The notes: a model not told the origin generated them from the sequence alone. DNA of 64,000 nucleotides from Mermis nigrescens (GCA_036768485.1 JAVLUZ010000510.1:744001-808000); one strand, 5' to 3'. Shown: positions 40,701 to 55,600, counted from the first letter of the stretch. Made by a program: numbers and translations.

Positions 40701-43700
40701 TTACAGAAAATTGACAATTCTAGGGTTGGGAGCTCACAGCCATCTTGCGGTGGGTCAGTTGCTATTCTGAGGAGATCATCCACCAAGAACAGGTTTGGCC
40801 GTTACATGTATGCATAAAAACTTACGTTTTCTTGGGAAGGGGGTTGGGGACATAAATGTACTAAGGACTCAAAATTTCAGGTCGGAGGTCTTTGGCCATT
40901 TTTAGGGGGGGGGTAAATGACCTCAAATTTTCGGCGAAAGACGGTTGAAAAATTTAATTTTTCCAAAAAATCAGGGGGCCAAAAACTTTCTGGCTTTTGG
41001 GGTAAATGGGGGTCAGCCAACTTTGTTGGGTAGAGGTATCCTCATCCCTCCTGTAACATGTCTCTGGTTATGTGGTGTTTTGAGCCTCCAGAATGGCTCT
41101 TGATCCCCGCAAAAATGGTCGTGACCTCCTAGAATTACCGATTTTTCGTAAAAATTGCAAAAAGGGAGCCTTTTTAGTGCTTTTAGCTCATTTTTGTCTT
41201 AAAAGTCTCAAATTTTTGGCGCTTCGCGCCCCATATAATAATAGCAAAGAAAAATGCTTCGACGGAACAAAAAAGACGAATATACTTGGGATTGTGGATT
41301 ATTAAGGACGTATAAGCAGGGGACTAGGAAAAAGCTGCCTATGTATTTGCCTGAATTCGCAAAATCTATTAAAAATCAGACTTTCTTCAAGCAACCCAAC
41401 AAATCGAAGATATTCTACGGCCTGCAGATTGAAATAAATTATTGAAGCAAAGAACGATGGAAAAAGCAGAAAGTTAAGTATTCAGCAGCTATTGGGAATT
41501 AGATGGGTAAGCCAATTGAATGACATAGCAAACATCGATGCATACAAGACAAATAAAGAAACTGTTGGTTCAAAGCAGTAGGAAACGAGTAGGCTTAAGT
41601 GAAACAGACTACATACCTGTGTTTTTTTGTACTCGGCAAAGATTTTTCCCGATGTACAAAGACTTCTCGGGACCGTCTTTGTACATGTACAAAAATTGTT
41701 GGGAATACAAAAATTGCAAAAAAGGTTTGAGATTCGCAGAAATTTTCGGCGCTTCGCGCCGAAATGGATAATTGTGTGTTCTATATATCTTTATAATGGC
41801 AGAAATTGCATTTTAAAAGAAAATATGTCGAATTTTCCGGCGCTTCGCGCCGTTTCAAGACAATTCTTAGTGATTTTTGCCCTAAGAGACCCAGAAATTA
41901 GCAAAAATTTGTGGGTACAGAAGGTACAAAGATTTTTGGGAAGACATAAATATTAAAAAGGTGTAAAATTCCCAAAAATTTTCGGCCGAATTGAGTAATT
42001 GTTTGTCCTATATATACGGGGTGGCCCAAAAACAGGCTACATGTCAATTCAACCAGGTCATAACTTCGGCTTATATGAGCATGCGACTTTGAAACCGGTA
42101 GCTTTAGATAGATAAAAGTATCCTCTTTCAGATCGTGTCAAAAATTTTGGCCAGATGTCAACGGTTCGGGCGCTACCGCAGTTTGTTTACAACCTACTTT
42201 AATATTTTCTGAACACAAATAGCGTCACTGGACTTAGCGCTAATTTGCATACTCTTTTGACGATATCCTAAAATTTTTGCACTCAGTACGACGCGTATCT
42301 AATCTTGGGTTTAAAAAATGTGCTAATCAATTTTTTTGACCGAACACTGTTGTCAGAAATGTCAAAAAAGGGATACCTGCAAACGCAGTAATGTCATACG
42401 ATGCAGAAACCATGGGGTTTAAACAATGTCAAAGTGAGATATAAACAAATTGTCATAGCGCAACGAACCGCTGGCAGCTGGCCAAAATTTTTAATGTGGT
42501 ACAAACAAGGAGATGTTCACCTATCTAATGCAGCTGGTCTTAAAGTTTTATGATCACATCAGCCAAAGTTATGCCGTATTAAATAATGTAGCCTTTTTTA
42601 TGGGCCACCCTGTATATCTTTAAACTGGCAGAATTTTCATTTAGAATGGAAAAATGTCAACTTTTTCGTTCGAGACAATTTTTAGTAATTTTTGGCGTCA
42701 GAAACACAGAAATTAGCTAAAATACACTACCAAAGATCGAAAACCCTGTTTACCACTCTAAAATCGCTACTATACTATATTATAGCACACAAAAATTTGC
42801 ATGTACAAAATGTACAAAGACTTTTGGGGACCATCTTTGTACATGTACAAACGGACCTTGTACAAAAAACACTGGTAGGTACGCTTGCATGCCCTCATCG
42901 ATTGTGTGCACTAATCAATTGATGCCAGGTTTGCTTGCTATAATGCTCATGATAACAGAATAAAACAGCTTTAAATACAATTAAAGTTAGTTTTCTATCA
43001 ATCACGATAGGAAGCAAGTCAGAGTTGCAACTTGCAAGCAATTTACAGAAGGTAAACATTTTAGATTATGTTTATACTCTATTAGGTGAAGCATTAAAAA
43101 TTATTTGAAGAAGGTTAAATTTTTATAGGCCGCATAATATACTTCGGTTTTTCACGTTGCTGAATACTTCGGTTTTTCGCGTTGCTGAGAGAAAGTCTGA
43201 TTTTTAACAGATTTTGCGACTTCAGGCATATACATAGGTAGCTTTTTCCTAGTCTCCTCCTTTTGAATCCTTAATTATTCACAAACCCAAGTATATTAGT
43301 CTTTTCTGTTCCACTGGACTAGTTTTCCTTGCTAGTACCCTTCTCAAATTAGCATGATTTGTGTAAATCAGTAAGTAAAAACATACATACGGTAACATGC
43401 CACAATAATGACAACAGTCCAAGAACGCGGAAAATAATATTGTTCTGAACATCAGTCATTATCTTTTTTAATCAAGACAACCTTACCTTATTTAGAAAGA
43501 TCAAAGGTTTTCAGTATAAAAGTTGTGCAAATATATGTAGTAAAGATCACTTACGCTCAGATTCGTAAATATGAGGACTCGTGGAACATATTGAAAAATT
43601 GAGCTTCTGCAACGCTCTAAAACTAAATTCGATTTTCACTGTAGACTTTGCATAAGTACTGGGTGTTAAGAAAACATACAGTCAGACCGCCGGAATGAGT

Positions 43701-46629
43701 AATAGTGTGTTCTATATATCTTTATAATGGCAAAAATTGCATTTAGACAAGGAAACGTGCCAGATTTTCCGGCGTTTCGCGCCATTTATAGACAATTTCT
43801 AGTATTTTTCTCGTCAGAAACCCAGAAATTAGCTAAAATACACTATTTAAGGTCGAAAAACCTTGTTTTACCGCACTAAGTGCTACTGCACCATATTTAA
43901 GTACACAAAAATTTGCATGTACAAAGACTTCTGGGGATCATCTTTGTACGTGTATAAAGGGACCATGAATAAAAAACACTGTCTGAAAGCAAAATAAATT
44001 TGTAGTGTAAACTACACACGCGCCCGACTGGCGTATCACGCTTGATTCCTGGTACATTATTAGACTTGAAATCATGTCCAGCCAGACTCATAAATCGGAG
44101 AAGTTGGCAGGAAAAACAAGACAGAAACACGTTTATAACACACCCAATTTTTGATTTCACACCTCCCGCAAAAATTAAACATTGATGTAAATAAACGCAA
44201 TTTGCTGTGACGTGTACACCTTAGAAAGTACTTTATTTTGATTCTATTCGATCTATTTCGACTTCTGGACGGGAGGAAGTCACGAACAGAAAACCGAACA
44301 AAAATGAATTTTCCGCCATCCACCACGTTGTAAACTTTAAAAATCTGAATCTAAGCCAAGTCCTTATTGAGTGTAGAGAAATTTGGTTCAAGACAGTTTG
44401 TAGCCTTTGAATCATAGTACGTTTGTATGAGAAAAACATCTGTTCCGCAAAATATTTGAGATATTTACCAGTCAAAATAGGGAAAAAACGTGTTATTTAC
44501 TAATCAAAATGGAGGAAGAATGCGTATTTTTTCGCCCATTTTACATCCCTGATTTCAAACTTTACACCCTCATAAATATCTCAATATTGCGTTTTTTTAA
44601 ACGCGATGGACTGCGACGTGTATCACGGCACTTTATTTCTATTTATTTAATTTATCCCGACTTATAAGCGGAAAAGTTGGCAGAGAAATCTTTGACAAAA
44701 TCTGTTTTTTACACCATCCACCAGAGTGTAAAGTTCAAACCCCTAGTTCTAACTCCGTATTTAGTGTACAAAAGTTTGCTGGTATGCAGGATAGCCATTA
44801 AGCCTTAGTACATTTCTATCAGGAAAAATTCCTAGAGACTAATGGCCGGAGTTGTTGGCAGACATAAACAAGCCCAAATAAACGTCCATCTGGAGAATTC
44901 TACCCTCTACAATTCCATACCATTCGATTGTATGAGGCATTTACGAAGAGTTATGTACAAGCTGGAGAAAAAACCATCAAAATCCGCTGTAAAAATTTTA
45001 CTTGCTCATTACAAACTCGGTATTGAGTGTAAACAGAAGAGCTCCATCAAGTTTTTGTATTATCTATCTTTTAAAAAAAATCACGCCTACCAGATGTTTC
45101 CCGTGATAGCTATAGAGAGTAAGGAGGTGCGCAGGTGTTAGGGGTATTCGAGTATATTCTAGGTACGCACTAACGCGCTACCTATGATCTTCTTTTTGAC
45201 TATCTTTTATTCAATTTTCTCGATTTTTTACAAATTTTTTTCTCTAAATTCTCTTGTTTTCATGTTCTGGAAAGAACGAGCATTGTCCGAAACGTCTGTT
45301 TTCGATATGTACCCGTTGTTTTTAGTAAACTGAAAACGGCAATTTTCAAATTTTTTCGGTTCTGGCCCCCCTGAATCGCTATGCTGTACATGTATGCATT
45401 GATTGATAGGTGCACTGCATGGCTTCAGCGAGTATGGCAATCGAATCGGTTATCGGATGAGCCATAAAGATTTGTTGAATTATGTGTCTGTCCTTAAAAC
45501 TTGACATAAATGTTAAAATAGAGAAGCTGTCTTTCTTCAGTTTGTACATATGTATATACATAGTGTGAAACACTTTGTCAAAAATTATTTCTGTCCATAT
45601 TTAATCTTAATTTTGTCTTTTCTTCGGAATTTTTCCCCTTTTTCTCCCTCATGCCTTTCATGTAATGGAGGATTATATAGATTTACAGCATAGTCGGTCT
45701 AAGGGGTGTCAGCCAGCATATATTTAATGGCTCAAAATTCGGGGAGGAAGGCTCCTAGGCTATTTTTAGGGAAGGGGATTGACCTCAGTTTTTGGCCAAA
45801 AACGGCCAAAAATCGTCTAAAAACGGTCAAAAAATTTATTTCAAAAAGGAATGGGTGTTCAAAAGTTTTCCGGCTTTGGGGGATCCCCCATCCCCCTCTT
45901 GCATGTATATCAGCCAGAGAGCTTTTCAAGTCAAGATGACTTGATGCTAAAATAACGTAAAACTGTGTTAGTCCGCAGCTTCTGCTTAATTCAAGAACTA
46001 CTGGAGAAAATTTTCGATTTTCATCCATTTTGGGCGTTCATTTGGCTTTATTTTCCATGCTTGTCTAGTGAAATGTATCTCCCAAATTTTAAGTTTATTC
46101 CCGTTGTTAAAGTTATGTTGCTTAGTCGAATCTTAAATAATAAATGCATATGAATTTGCTTAAAATGCGCTTTTTAAGCTAATGCGCGTCGGCTTTTCGA
46201 ACGTCAACTTCAGTTAGCCGATAGCCTCGGCAACAGAAAATTAGTCGCTGAGTCGCACGATGATTTATCACGGATGTATATGATGGATGGAGACTCGAAG
46301 CTTCAGATTGCTCACCTGACTCAGTGTCTCGAATTGGCTAAGGAAATCAATAATTTGAGTCTCCAGTCTAAGTGTCATGCCGCGTTATCCTTCGCTTTCC
46401 TGAATTTGATAGGACAATGCAAGATTAGTGAATTACAGTAAGTTTCTTGTATGTAAGCATTGGTTCATCAAACTGCACAATGTTGAAATATTGAAGCGTA
46501 GAATATCGAAATTTGAGTATGTACATATGTGTGAGTAATGACGAAAGGGAAAATGGGTAATATTTAATATGGAGAACAGTAAAAGCATGCATACGCTACG
46601 TATAGTATCATTGGCATTCATTATGTTTA

Positions 46630-46692
<63 letters not shown>

Positions 46693-49600
46693 GTTATTCA
46701 CTCATTACATGTTCTTGTTATTATTATTATTATTATATGTTATTCACTCATTACATGTTCTTGGGGTTGACCGCAGAATGATTTCTGAACTCGTGCTTTG
46801 GTCGTAAAATTTCGCAATGCCTTTTTACTACTTTTTGACTTTAAAAATATATTTTTTGCGCTTTGCGCCAATAAATCAATTTTCAGGCCTTTATTTATTA
46901 ACCAATTGCCTTGAATTTTTCGAAAATTTATTTTCTTGTATTTTCATTAGAAGGAATTTCTTAAGAAATAATTACAAATTCTCATTTTTACGTGCACCCT
47001 ACGTTTTTGCGCCTAAATAAGTTAGGGGGTAAAGGACGCTTCATTTGTTATGGCTGAAAACGGCTAAAAAATATTTAAAAACGACGAAAATTTTCAATTT
47101 TTTTCCAAAACTGAGGAGTAAAAAATTTCTGGCTCTGGGGGATTGGGGACGACCAACTTTGGGTACTTAGGGTGCGGAGATCCCTCATTCCTCTGTTTAC
47201 ATGTATGGTTGTACATGTGTGGTGACCACTCGATAAATTTTGGTTCATCAGTCATTTTAGTTTAGTGGTCAATCTGTTAATTTTTGACCAGCAATAGCAA
47301 AAACCTTATCATTTTTCCATCATCATTTGTTATTTCTTTTTGTTTTTTCATAATTTTTTAAGTCATTCAATTACTCTGTTTCTTCAATTAAGATATCTAT
47401 TTCAATTTTTTCTGTTTTCATTAACTCTTTTTATCATTTTCGATTGTTATTTTTGTTATTATTAATTTCTGTTAAATTATAATTTGTTTATCATTCTTAT
47501 TTATCATTCCATTTCAATTATTCTATTTATTTTTTATATTACCGTTTTTGTTTATTTTTCAATTTTTGTACAAAATGCATCATCTCAGCGTTGATAGCGA
47601 CTTTTCCCTCGACGCCGAGAAATCGATGATCGCCGTTAGAACGCACGCCGAGCTATGCGTCGAAGCAGCCAAGCGCGCCGGATACCAAGCGTGCGAGTCG
47701 CGCGCCACGGAAGCGATCGCGCGACTTCATTTTCTGCTCGGCGACGCGCCTCAGGCGACGCGACGCTGGAATGACGTTTTGATGGCGGCGCAGGAACGCG
47801 GCGACGCGATGGCCGAACGTCGAGCCTGTCGAGCTTTGGGCCAATTGCATCGTAGACTCGGTTAGTCTACGTTTTTGTTTTACTATCATGGTTTGGATCA
47901 TACATTTACGCAGGGGCGGATTTGAGGGTGGCGGCCGCCCTCCCCCTATTGGCCAAAAATATTTGGCAAGATAAAGAATGGATATGCAATTTGCAATGAT
48001 TTTTGGCCGTCAGTGACCATTACCTATCAATGACATTTATTTACTTTCTTGGCGACCTGGAAGCTATTTTCTCTTTAGGTTTCAAAACAATTTTAACAGC
48101 AGAAACAGCTATTTTTGCATAGTTTCCTTCTATTTTCGATTAAAAATTTCGATTTTTCGCATCAAATGCTATAAATACTGTAAATCATGCTTCTAGACGT
48201 TTTCCGGCGCTTCCAGCCAGATTTTTGTTAAAGTAAAGAAATTTAATGATTGTTTTGCACAAAATTGTCGAAAATTTTAAAATTTGTAGAAAAATATTGT
48301 GCCAAAAGTGATTTTAGGTAAAAGTATACAATGTAAAACACCGAAAAACGCTATTTCGCGCGTTAAGGGCAAATTTTTGGACCTATTCACCTATTCTTTA
48401 CTGTTTTTTTGGAAAAGTTGAGATACTGCCCCCCCCCCTTAGGAAAATCCTAGATCCGCCACTGCATTTACGTAGCGGCTCGTAATTTGTGGTGGGGTTC
48501 ATACTTGCACAGAATGGGAGTTCTAGTGGGATGAAATTCCTAATGTGCCTTTTTTGGGCCCAAAATTACTGGGTACGCGTCAAAAACACCTTTTTTGGCG
48601 TTCTGACGATGCTCTATCTTCCTAGACTATAAAAAACATTAGTAAATTTCGGAAATAATCAATAAAAAATCGAATAAATTGAACCGGATGATAGTCAAAA
48701 CATGAGTATACGGCGAGAAGCGCCGAAAATGTGACATTTTTGAGCAAGTAGATAGCTAAAATGCTCAAAAAACACCCTTCTTAAGAATTTTTGGGAAGTA
48801 TTCAGGAACTTCCGAAAAATCACAAATTTTGGGTGGGAGGGTGAAAAAATTTCTGCGGGGCGAGAAAATTTTTCTGGCGGCTGAAACCTCCCCCTCCCCC
48901 CAAATCATGTATGGTAGGTTCCCGGCCATTTTTACGGAGGGGATAATTTTTAATTTAATAAATTTTTGACCAAAAATAGCTAATGGCACCTAAAAAAGGG
49001 ACATAAAACGCAAGTTTACTCCGAAAATCGGAGGGGTCTACATTTTTTGATTTTGAGGGAATCGGAGGACGAAAAATTTGTAGATGAAGGGTGTTGCATA
49101 TTTGCTTGTGGGACAATAGATGCACTGTATCGCCAGTCTTGAGATTCAGTAAGTAAGCATTTTGCAATCAAAATGAGGTTAAAAACTGATGAAAAAATGC
49201 TCAGATAGGGTTCTAACGATGTTGATCCGCATATTTCGTCAATTTCAAGCGCTTTTGAAGAAAAATATTATTTTAATCAGTTTTTAGCCTTCATTTTGCT
49301 TAGAAAATTTCCCATTCTTCCATTCTGTGGGTCTAGACCATAGGTGGGCGGCACCAAAGTTCTGGAGGGTGTGTGCAAGATTTTTTCGAAGGTCAAAAAA
49401 ATGGCCTTAAAAATGGTGGTGTGGCGAAAAACACCATTTTTAAACGTTTCTCATCGAGCACTATCCATTGGCATCAAAAATTGCGAAAAAAACAAGTGTT
49501 ATCAAGCAAAAACCACTGTAAACAGAATTTGTACATAAAAACCTTCGGCTTTCGACCATCTTACGCCCAAGGTCCGAAAATAGCCGGAGGTGGCCGAAAC

Positions 49601-52600
49601 CGAAGTGTAAACTTCCTCCGATCACTAGACCAGAAGCTCAATTTTCGTTTAGTTTCCTTTTACGTAGTCTTTGGTTTATTGATTGGAAATTAATTAATCA
49701 ATTGGTTGGTTTGTTATTGATTTTTGGTTATGACGTAGTGGTCATTATCGATTTATTTTTCTTTGATTTTTTGATTGATTGATTGGATGATTTCACAATC
49801 ATTTTCATGTATGTACATATGTATATATTATATGTACACACTTGCAGACCCGTATCCAAGATCCGATTAAGGGGGAGGAGGAAGGCGCACCCAACTTAAA
49901 TCGGGTCTATATCTTGGAAAATTCGTCTGGATGGCTCTCTAAAAACAGCGTTTTTCGACTTTTCTCGACATGCTCTATCCAATAAGATCATAAACTTCGA
50001 ACTTTTTTCAAAAACATTTTTTTCACTGAAAAGGCTATAAAAAGTGTCATTTTTTGGTTCTGCTTGGACTAAAATGGTGGAAACTACATCACAGCTGGCG
50101 CGAAGCGCCGAAACTTTGAAGATTTACGTCAAAGACATTCGATTTTTCTATCTTTCCGTGCATTATCCTACCTCTCAAAATTATTTTCCGGCCAAGGGGA
50201 GCGGCCGCCCCTCCCATGCCCCGCTTAAATACGGCCCTGCATACTTGCATATGTATGTATGTCTTTTCCTAGCTTCGCTTCATTTCTCTAGATGATTGGC
50301 TGATTAGTTGGTTTTTGAATCGTTTCCGTGTATTTCAATCATTTTCTACTATCTGCATTGCTTTTTGCATGAAACCCTCTTTACATTAGCACCTATCCGG
50401 CTCCCATTGTCACCGAATTATCGTTTGTCTAGATACATTTCTCGCCACGAAATCGAACAATTAACATTCCTAGTCTCTTAAGGATTTAGTTGCCTATGTT
50501 ATAACATAGGACGTCGTCATATGTTATAGTGCAGCAATGCAAAATAAGCGACGACGTTATGTGTTGTAACATATAGGCAATAAATCCTCATTTTGCAGAA
50601 AGATCTGCTTTTCAAGCCTATCAATATCAATCAAGTATATAGGAAAGGATTGAAAAAGGAAGAAATGGCTAACTTCAAAAAATATATATGATTGAAAAAT
50701 TAGCAAACATTTGAAGGAAATTCATTAAAATTGAAAAAATATATAAATTATTTTTTTATAGAAAAACATTTGGAAGCAGCCCGCTATTTTGATCAAGAAT
50801 TAACATTGGCCAAAGAGGCGCGTGATCACGGATCGATGGCTAATGCGTATCGCGATTTATCCGCGTCGCACTTGGCCGTCGATCATTTCGACGACGCCAT
50901 TGAATGTGCCAAATATTTCTCCGCCCTGGCACATTTGGGGCATCGAAACGCGCCCAAATTGGTTGCTGCCCGTCTTATCGGTGACATTTTGGCAGCTAGG
51001 GGCAAAGCTCATATTTCCTTTCGACTCTATGCCAAGTGAGTCACCATACATGTGACGGAGGGGGGTTGGGAATTCCCCATTCAAAGTCGGTCGCCCCCCC
51101 CAAATGCAGAAAATTTTGATATCTTTTCAGCGGAAACTTACGTTTTTTTGTCAATAGCTGCTTTTAGCCAGTTTAGGCCAAAAATTGGAGATCACTGGCC
51201 CCTCCAACTCCCCAAATTTCGAGGCGTTACGTGGTACGCCACATTTGTTGTACTAAATCGTAAAACCATGTTAAATTAATGAATGATGGGGTGCGTTTCC
51301 CATTTAAAAGAAGAAAATTTTCACCCTCGCCCCGTTCGGACTTTAGGCCACGGGCCACTAATTCCGTTTTATCGTTTTGAGCCATTACATGCGTATCTAG
51401 TGTTTAGCATACATACAAGTAACAGAAAGATGGGGATTCCTCGTCCAAAGTCGGCTGTCCCTATCCGTCTAAATTTGGAATTTTAATTTTTCTCTCAACT
51501 TCTGCACAAAACTTAAGTCTTTATACCATTTTTAAATGTTCTTTGCCACTTTGACCAGAAATAGAAAGCTATTCACTCTGGTGCCGAAAAATTGTCGATT
51601 AATTCTCCCTCACCCAAAATGTTGAGCCCTTACATGCGTAATGCGGTCTACGATTTTTTGGCGCCGCCGTTTTGGCGCCAGCAACTAATAAATTATTATA
51701 ATTAAATCAATTTTGAAGCAATTTTAAAATAAATTATATATTTTTAGAAAGCAGGTTCTACAAGCTTTGAAATGGCATATTGTTCTTTTCGATTCAATGA
51801 GGATTCATTTGTGTACGACTGAAAAAGTGTAGAAAATCCATTGTATTTTTAGATGCATTTGAGCATTTAATTATGTCACTAAATTCCAAGATATTTCAAA
51901 AGTTATTTATACCATCACATAGAGAATTGAATGGGCTTTCAGAATCTGTATTATACTTTGATAATAAATGTTATGTAAATAATTAATAATATTAAGAAGA
52001 GTGTCGCGCCAAAACGTCCGATTCCATGCGTAGTGTTAGCTATCATAACTCGATGTAGCCTGAATTTAGCAGTTGGTACTGTAAAGCAATTTTCTGGAAA
52101 TGTATATTTTCAATTTAGGTCAAGTGATAGTGAAATTTATCTTAATTGATTTTTTCATTATGAAATAGCACCGCTTGCGCATGTTGCTGAAACAATAAAA
52201 TGAAACGTTTAATTCGCACTAAAAAATTATAGCTTTTGTATCAATGTGTCCGGTTAGATTTTTCACACTTTTTTGGAGGAGACAAATTTGTTCAAAAAAT
52301 TTGCTTTCGAAGATTGCTCATGTGCTTCAGTCGCGAATCGTTTTTCTAATGAGATTGCGGATAAATGTACATATAAATTTGTTTGTTCTTTGAAGACTGC
52401 TGCGCACAGCGATATCGAATTAACTGACGTTGAGTATTATGAAGTTGTGTTAGGTAGTTGTATCAAAAACTACTTTACATGTAAATCACACGTACACGTA
52501 TGGGGAGGGGTTAAGTTGGCGGTATTACCCCCATGAAGGGTCAGGCGGACCGGCACTGTCCGGCGATTTTTAGCGGATGGAACGTTTTTTTTGCATCATT

Positions 52601-55600
52601 TTGAGGTCAAAAGCGGTGAAAATGTCAATATATGTACTTTTTACTCAAAAAGCGCGGAAAGTTGATCAATTTTTGCATTTTTTAGTGTTAAAAGTGATTT
52701 AATGTAGTCGAAATGGATAAAAATGCTTTAAAACTTTTAGCGCCACTCCCATGAGCGCAGCCGCTAACGATGTTCTGAAGCCATTAGCGTCATGAAATCC
52801 TCATTAGCGCAATGATAAATCGTATGTTTTATGATATTATGTACTCAAAGCGAGTTTAGATGGCTAAATATCGCTTACCTGTACTATTTTATACTTCCGT
52901 CATATGATAGAACGTAATAAAACTTAGAAATGCCTATGTCAACTATAACAAGAAAACCTTGCGTGCGTTGCATCCTATACTCTCCTCTTGCTTCCTTCAA
53001 CTTTAATGTTTTACTCATTCTATGTTTAAAATATGTAAATTTTTTGCATTAGCGCGCTGCGCTAATGGTACAAATTTTTCATTAACGCGCGGCCAGTTTT
53101 ATTAGCGGGGCGCTAAAAACAACAGTGTTTGTAGGCTATTTTGACTATTTCGATCGTTCATACAGAAAGAAAATCGTGAACATTAAATTTACTGTTTTGT
53201 ATTTTCGGGATTTCATCCCCCCTGCCCACCCTGACCCTGTGCACCTATGATATTAACTACGCGTTTCAGATATTTGAAAGAATCGGTCGCTTTAATCCAA
53301 AAAAATCTTTCGACAAATCGTCGTTCGTCGCCGCACCTTTTTGCCGTCGACGCGGGCGATTCGCCGCCCGACGGCGACGATGACGTCATCGATTCGCCGG
53401 ACGTTTTTCGACGGCACGAAGCGTTGGCCTACGGTCGCCTGGGCAACGCTTTCGAATCGCTGGGCAAAATAGATCGGGCGCGTCAGTGCTTCGAGGAGCA
53501 GCTGGCGCGTTCGCAGGGCGACGTAATGCGTTGCCAAGCTTTGGATCGATTAGGCCGGCATGTCCGGGCTCACGGTGTGATTTTCAGCTCAGATAAAAAT
53601 TTGACAATTGTATGAAGGAGGGAAAATTTCCTGTAGATTTCTGAGCAGACGCGCCGCATGGGAATTCTAGGGGGTGGAACCAGAACATTTTTTGACGTGC
53701 CTTTCTGGGCTTAAAACGGTGGATAAGGTTTTAAAACATCATTTTTGTCGTTTTTGACGATGCTCTCTCTATCTTTCTAGAACGTAGAAACGTGAGAAAT
53801 TTCGAAAATGCGAAGAAATTACGCAAAATATATTCAAAAAAGGAGTCTGCACTCGTGCGCGGCGCGTAACGTCGAAAACTTGACTCTTTTGTGCAAACAG
53901 ATACATACATATGTAGCTAAAGACGCGTAAAACAACACCTTTTCTCTGATTTCTGAAAAATCGCGAATTGTGGTGGGGGCGAGGGGGGTGAAAACATTTC
54001 GGGGGCGTGGTGAAAGAAACCTTTTCTAGGAAGGGGTAATTATAAGCCCCTAAATCTTTATAAGATCATGTTTGTATGCAGGGCCGTATTTCAGGGGGCG
54101 CCCCCCCCTTAGCCGGAAAAAAATTTTGAGGGGTTAGATAATGCAACGGAAAAATCGCATGTCCTTATCGTCAAATCTTCAAATTTTCGGCGCTTCGCGA
54201 CAGATATAATGTATTTTCCATAATTTTGGCTCAACCGCGACCAAAAAACGTAACTTTCTATAGCCTTTTGAGTTGGAAAAATTTTTTCTTGAAAAGTTCG
54301 GATTTTATGATCTTTATGGATAGAGCAAGTCGAAAAACGTCGAAAAATGCGGTTTTCGCGAGCTATCTCGACGGATTTCTCGAGATATTGACCTTCATAT
54401 TAGACCTTATCGGATATGCACGTTACCTGCATACAAACATGTGCAGTGGAGATAGGTGATCTCACACTCGAATTTGGTCGCTCCCTCATCATCCCAAAGC
54501 CAAAAAATTTTTGACCTCCTCGGATTTAAAAAAATTGAATTTTTTGGCTTTTTTTGGTATTTTGGCCGTTTTTTGCTAAAAATTAGAGGTTCTTTACCTC
54601 TTCCCCTTAAAATGGCCGGTGATCTCCAGTCGAAATTTCGAACGATTACGTATGCTTGCGTATGCCAAGTACATAAGTGTAAATATGTACAATATCGGAG
54701 CTTCTTGAGCGAGATTGGAAGGATGTTGACAAAATTTTTTGAGCAATGAAAAATAATGAATATTGAAGGTTATTTTACGTTGAAGATGTAAGAAGCGTTA
54801 GGATTTATGTGAGAAGCGTTCTAGCTACAGAATGTTTCGGGGAAGTGAATGGCCTTCTATTCTGATCGAAAATTGATAGTCGTACCTAAAACAGCTTCAA
54901 ACGGAATAGCCTTAGATTTTCATCAAAACATGGGCAAAAAATTATATAAAAATGTAAGTTTTTGCTCAAAAGTCGACGAGGGGGAGGGTGAAATATAATA
55001 AGTTTGGAGGATGATACATATTAGCCGACTTTGGGTGTGGCCACACTTGGGCGTGGGGGGTTTCGGGTATGCAACCCCTGAGAAACCAAAATACCCTTTA
55101 GAATTCAATTTTTGAAATTTTTTTTGATGCTAATGGATAGTGCTTGATGAGAAACGTTGAAAAATGTGCTTCGCCGTACCATCATTTTTAAGGCCATTTT
55201 TTGACCTTTGAAAAACCTTGCACACCCTCCCCAGAATTTTGGTGCCGCCCACCTTTTGGTTGGGGCCAGTGATCGGACCGAGGGTACTTTTTGGACCCTC
55301 GGCCTCGGCCGAGGCCGAGGCCGAGGGTAATGCCGAGGGTCCAGCTTGTATACCTATACCCATAAATAGTACTCTTAGAATATTTTGTATGCACACGAGC
55401 TAGAGAATAATCGTAATATTAAGCACTTTATCGAATGTCAAACAATTCATTCTTATTTTCAATAATAGTAGATTCAATATGTGAAGGATTTATTGAATAA
55501 AGTCAGCAGCATGGAAGCATACTTGATTTAACAAGTTGCCGTTGATGCAGACTTGGAAAAATTGATAAAATATATGGCTGAACAAGCACTTAAAAACTTT

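Larger units (their letters stand above)
41264..43312. mobile_element. 2.05-kb TIR element, outer layer of a three-level nest
   Basis: Long imperfect inverted ends of about 170 bp: left GGAACAAAAAAGAC then ATATACTTGGG; right, reverse-complemented, GGAACAGAAAAGAC then ATATACTTGGG. The inverted similarity continues through GGGGACTAGGAAAAAGCT. A partial paralogue is at 1-473. No clear target duplication found. No transposase ORF. Confidence 0.75.

Noticed and set aside
39373..46178. Idea that intron 7 was created by the hAT-like element (an introner)
   Set aside because: Only the donor lies in the target duplication. The right end of the element at 40241 offers no acceptor, and the real acceptor is about 6 kb further on, so insertion into an existing intron edge is simpler.
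46569..46781. Leucine-rich 70-residue ORF that looks like a membrane segment
   Set aside because: The leucines come from the (ATT)n microsatellite; there is no real coding signal on either side.
54077..54435. A hAT-like MITE starting CAGGGCCGTATTTCAGG with a possible end near 54432
   Set aside because: The left end is convincing but the right end is degenerate and the flanking 8-mers do not match, so borders could not be supported.
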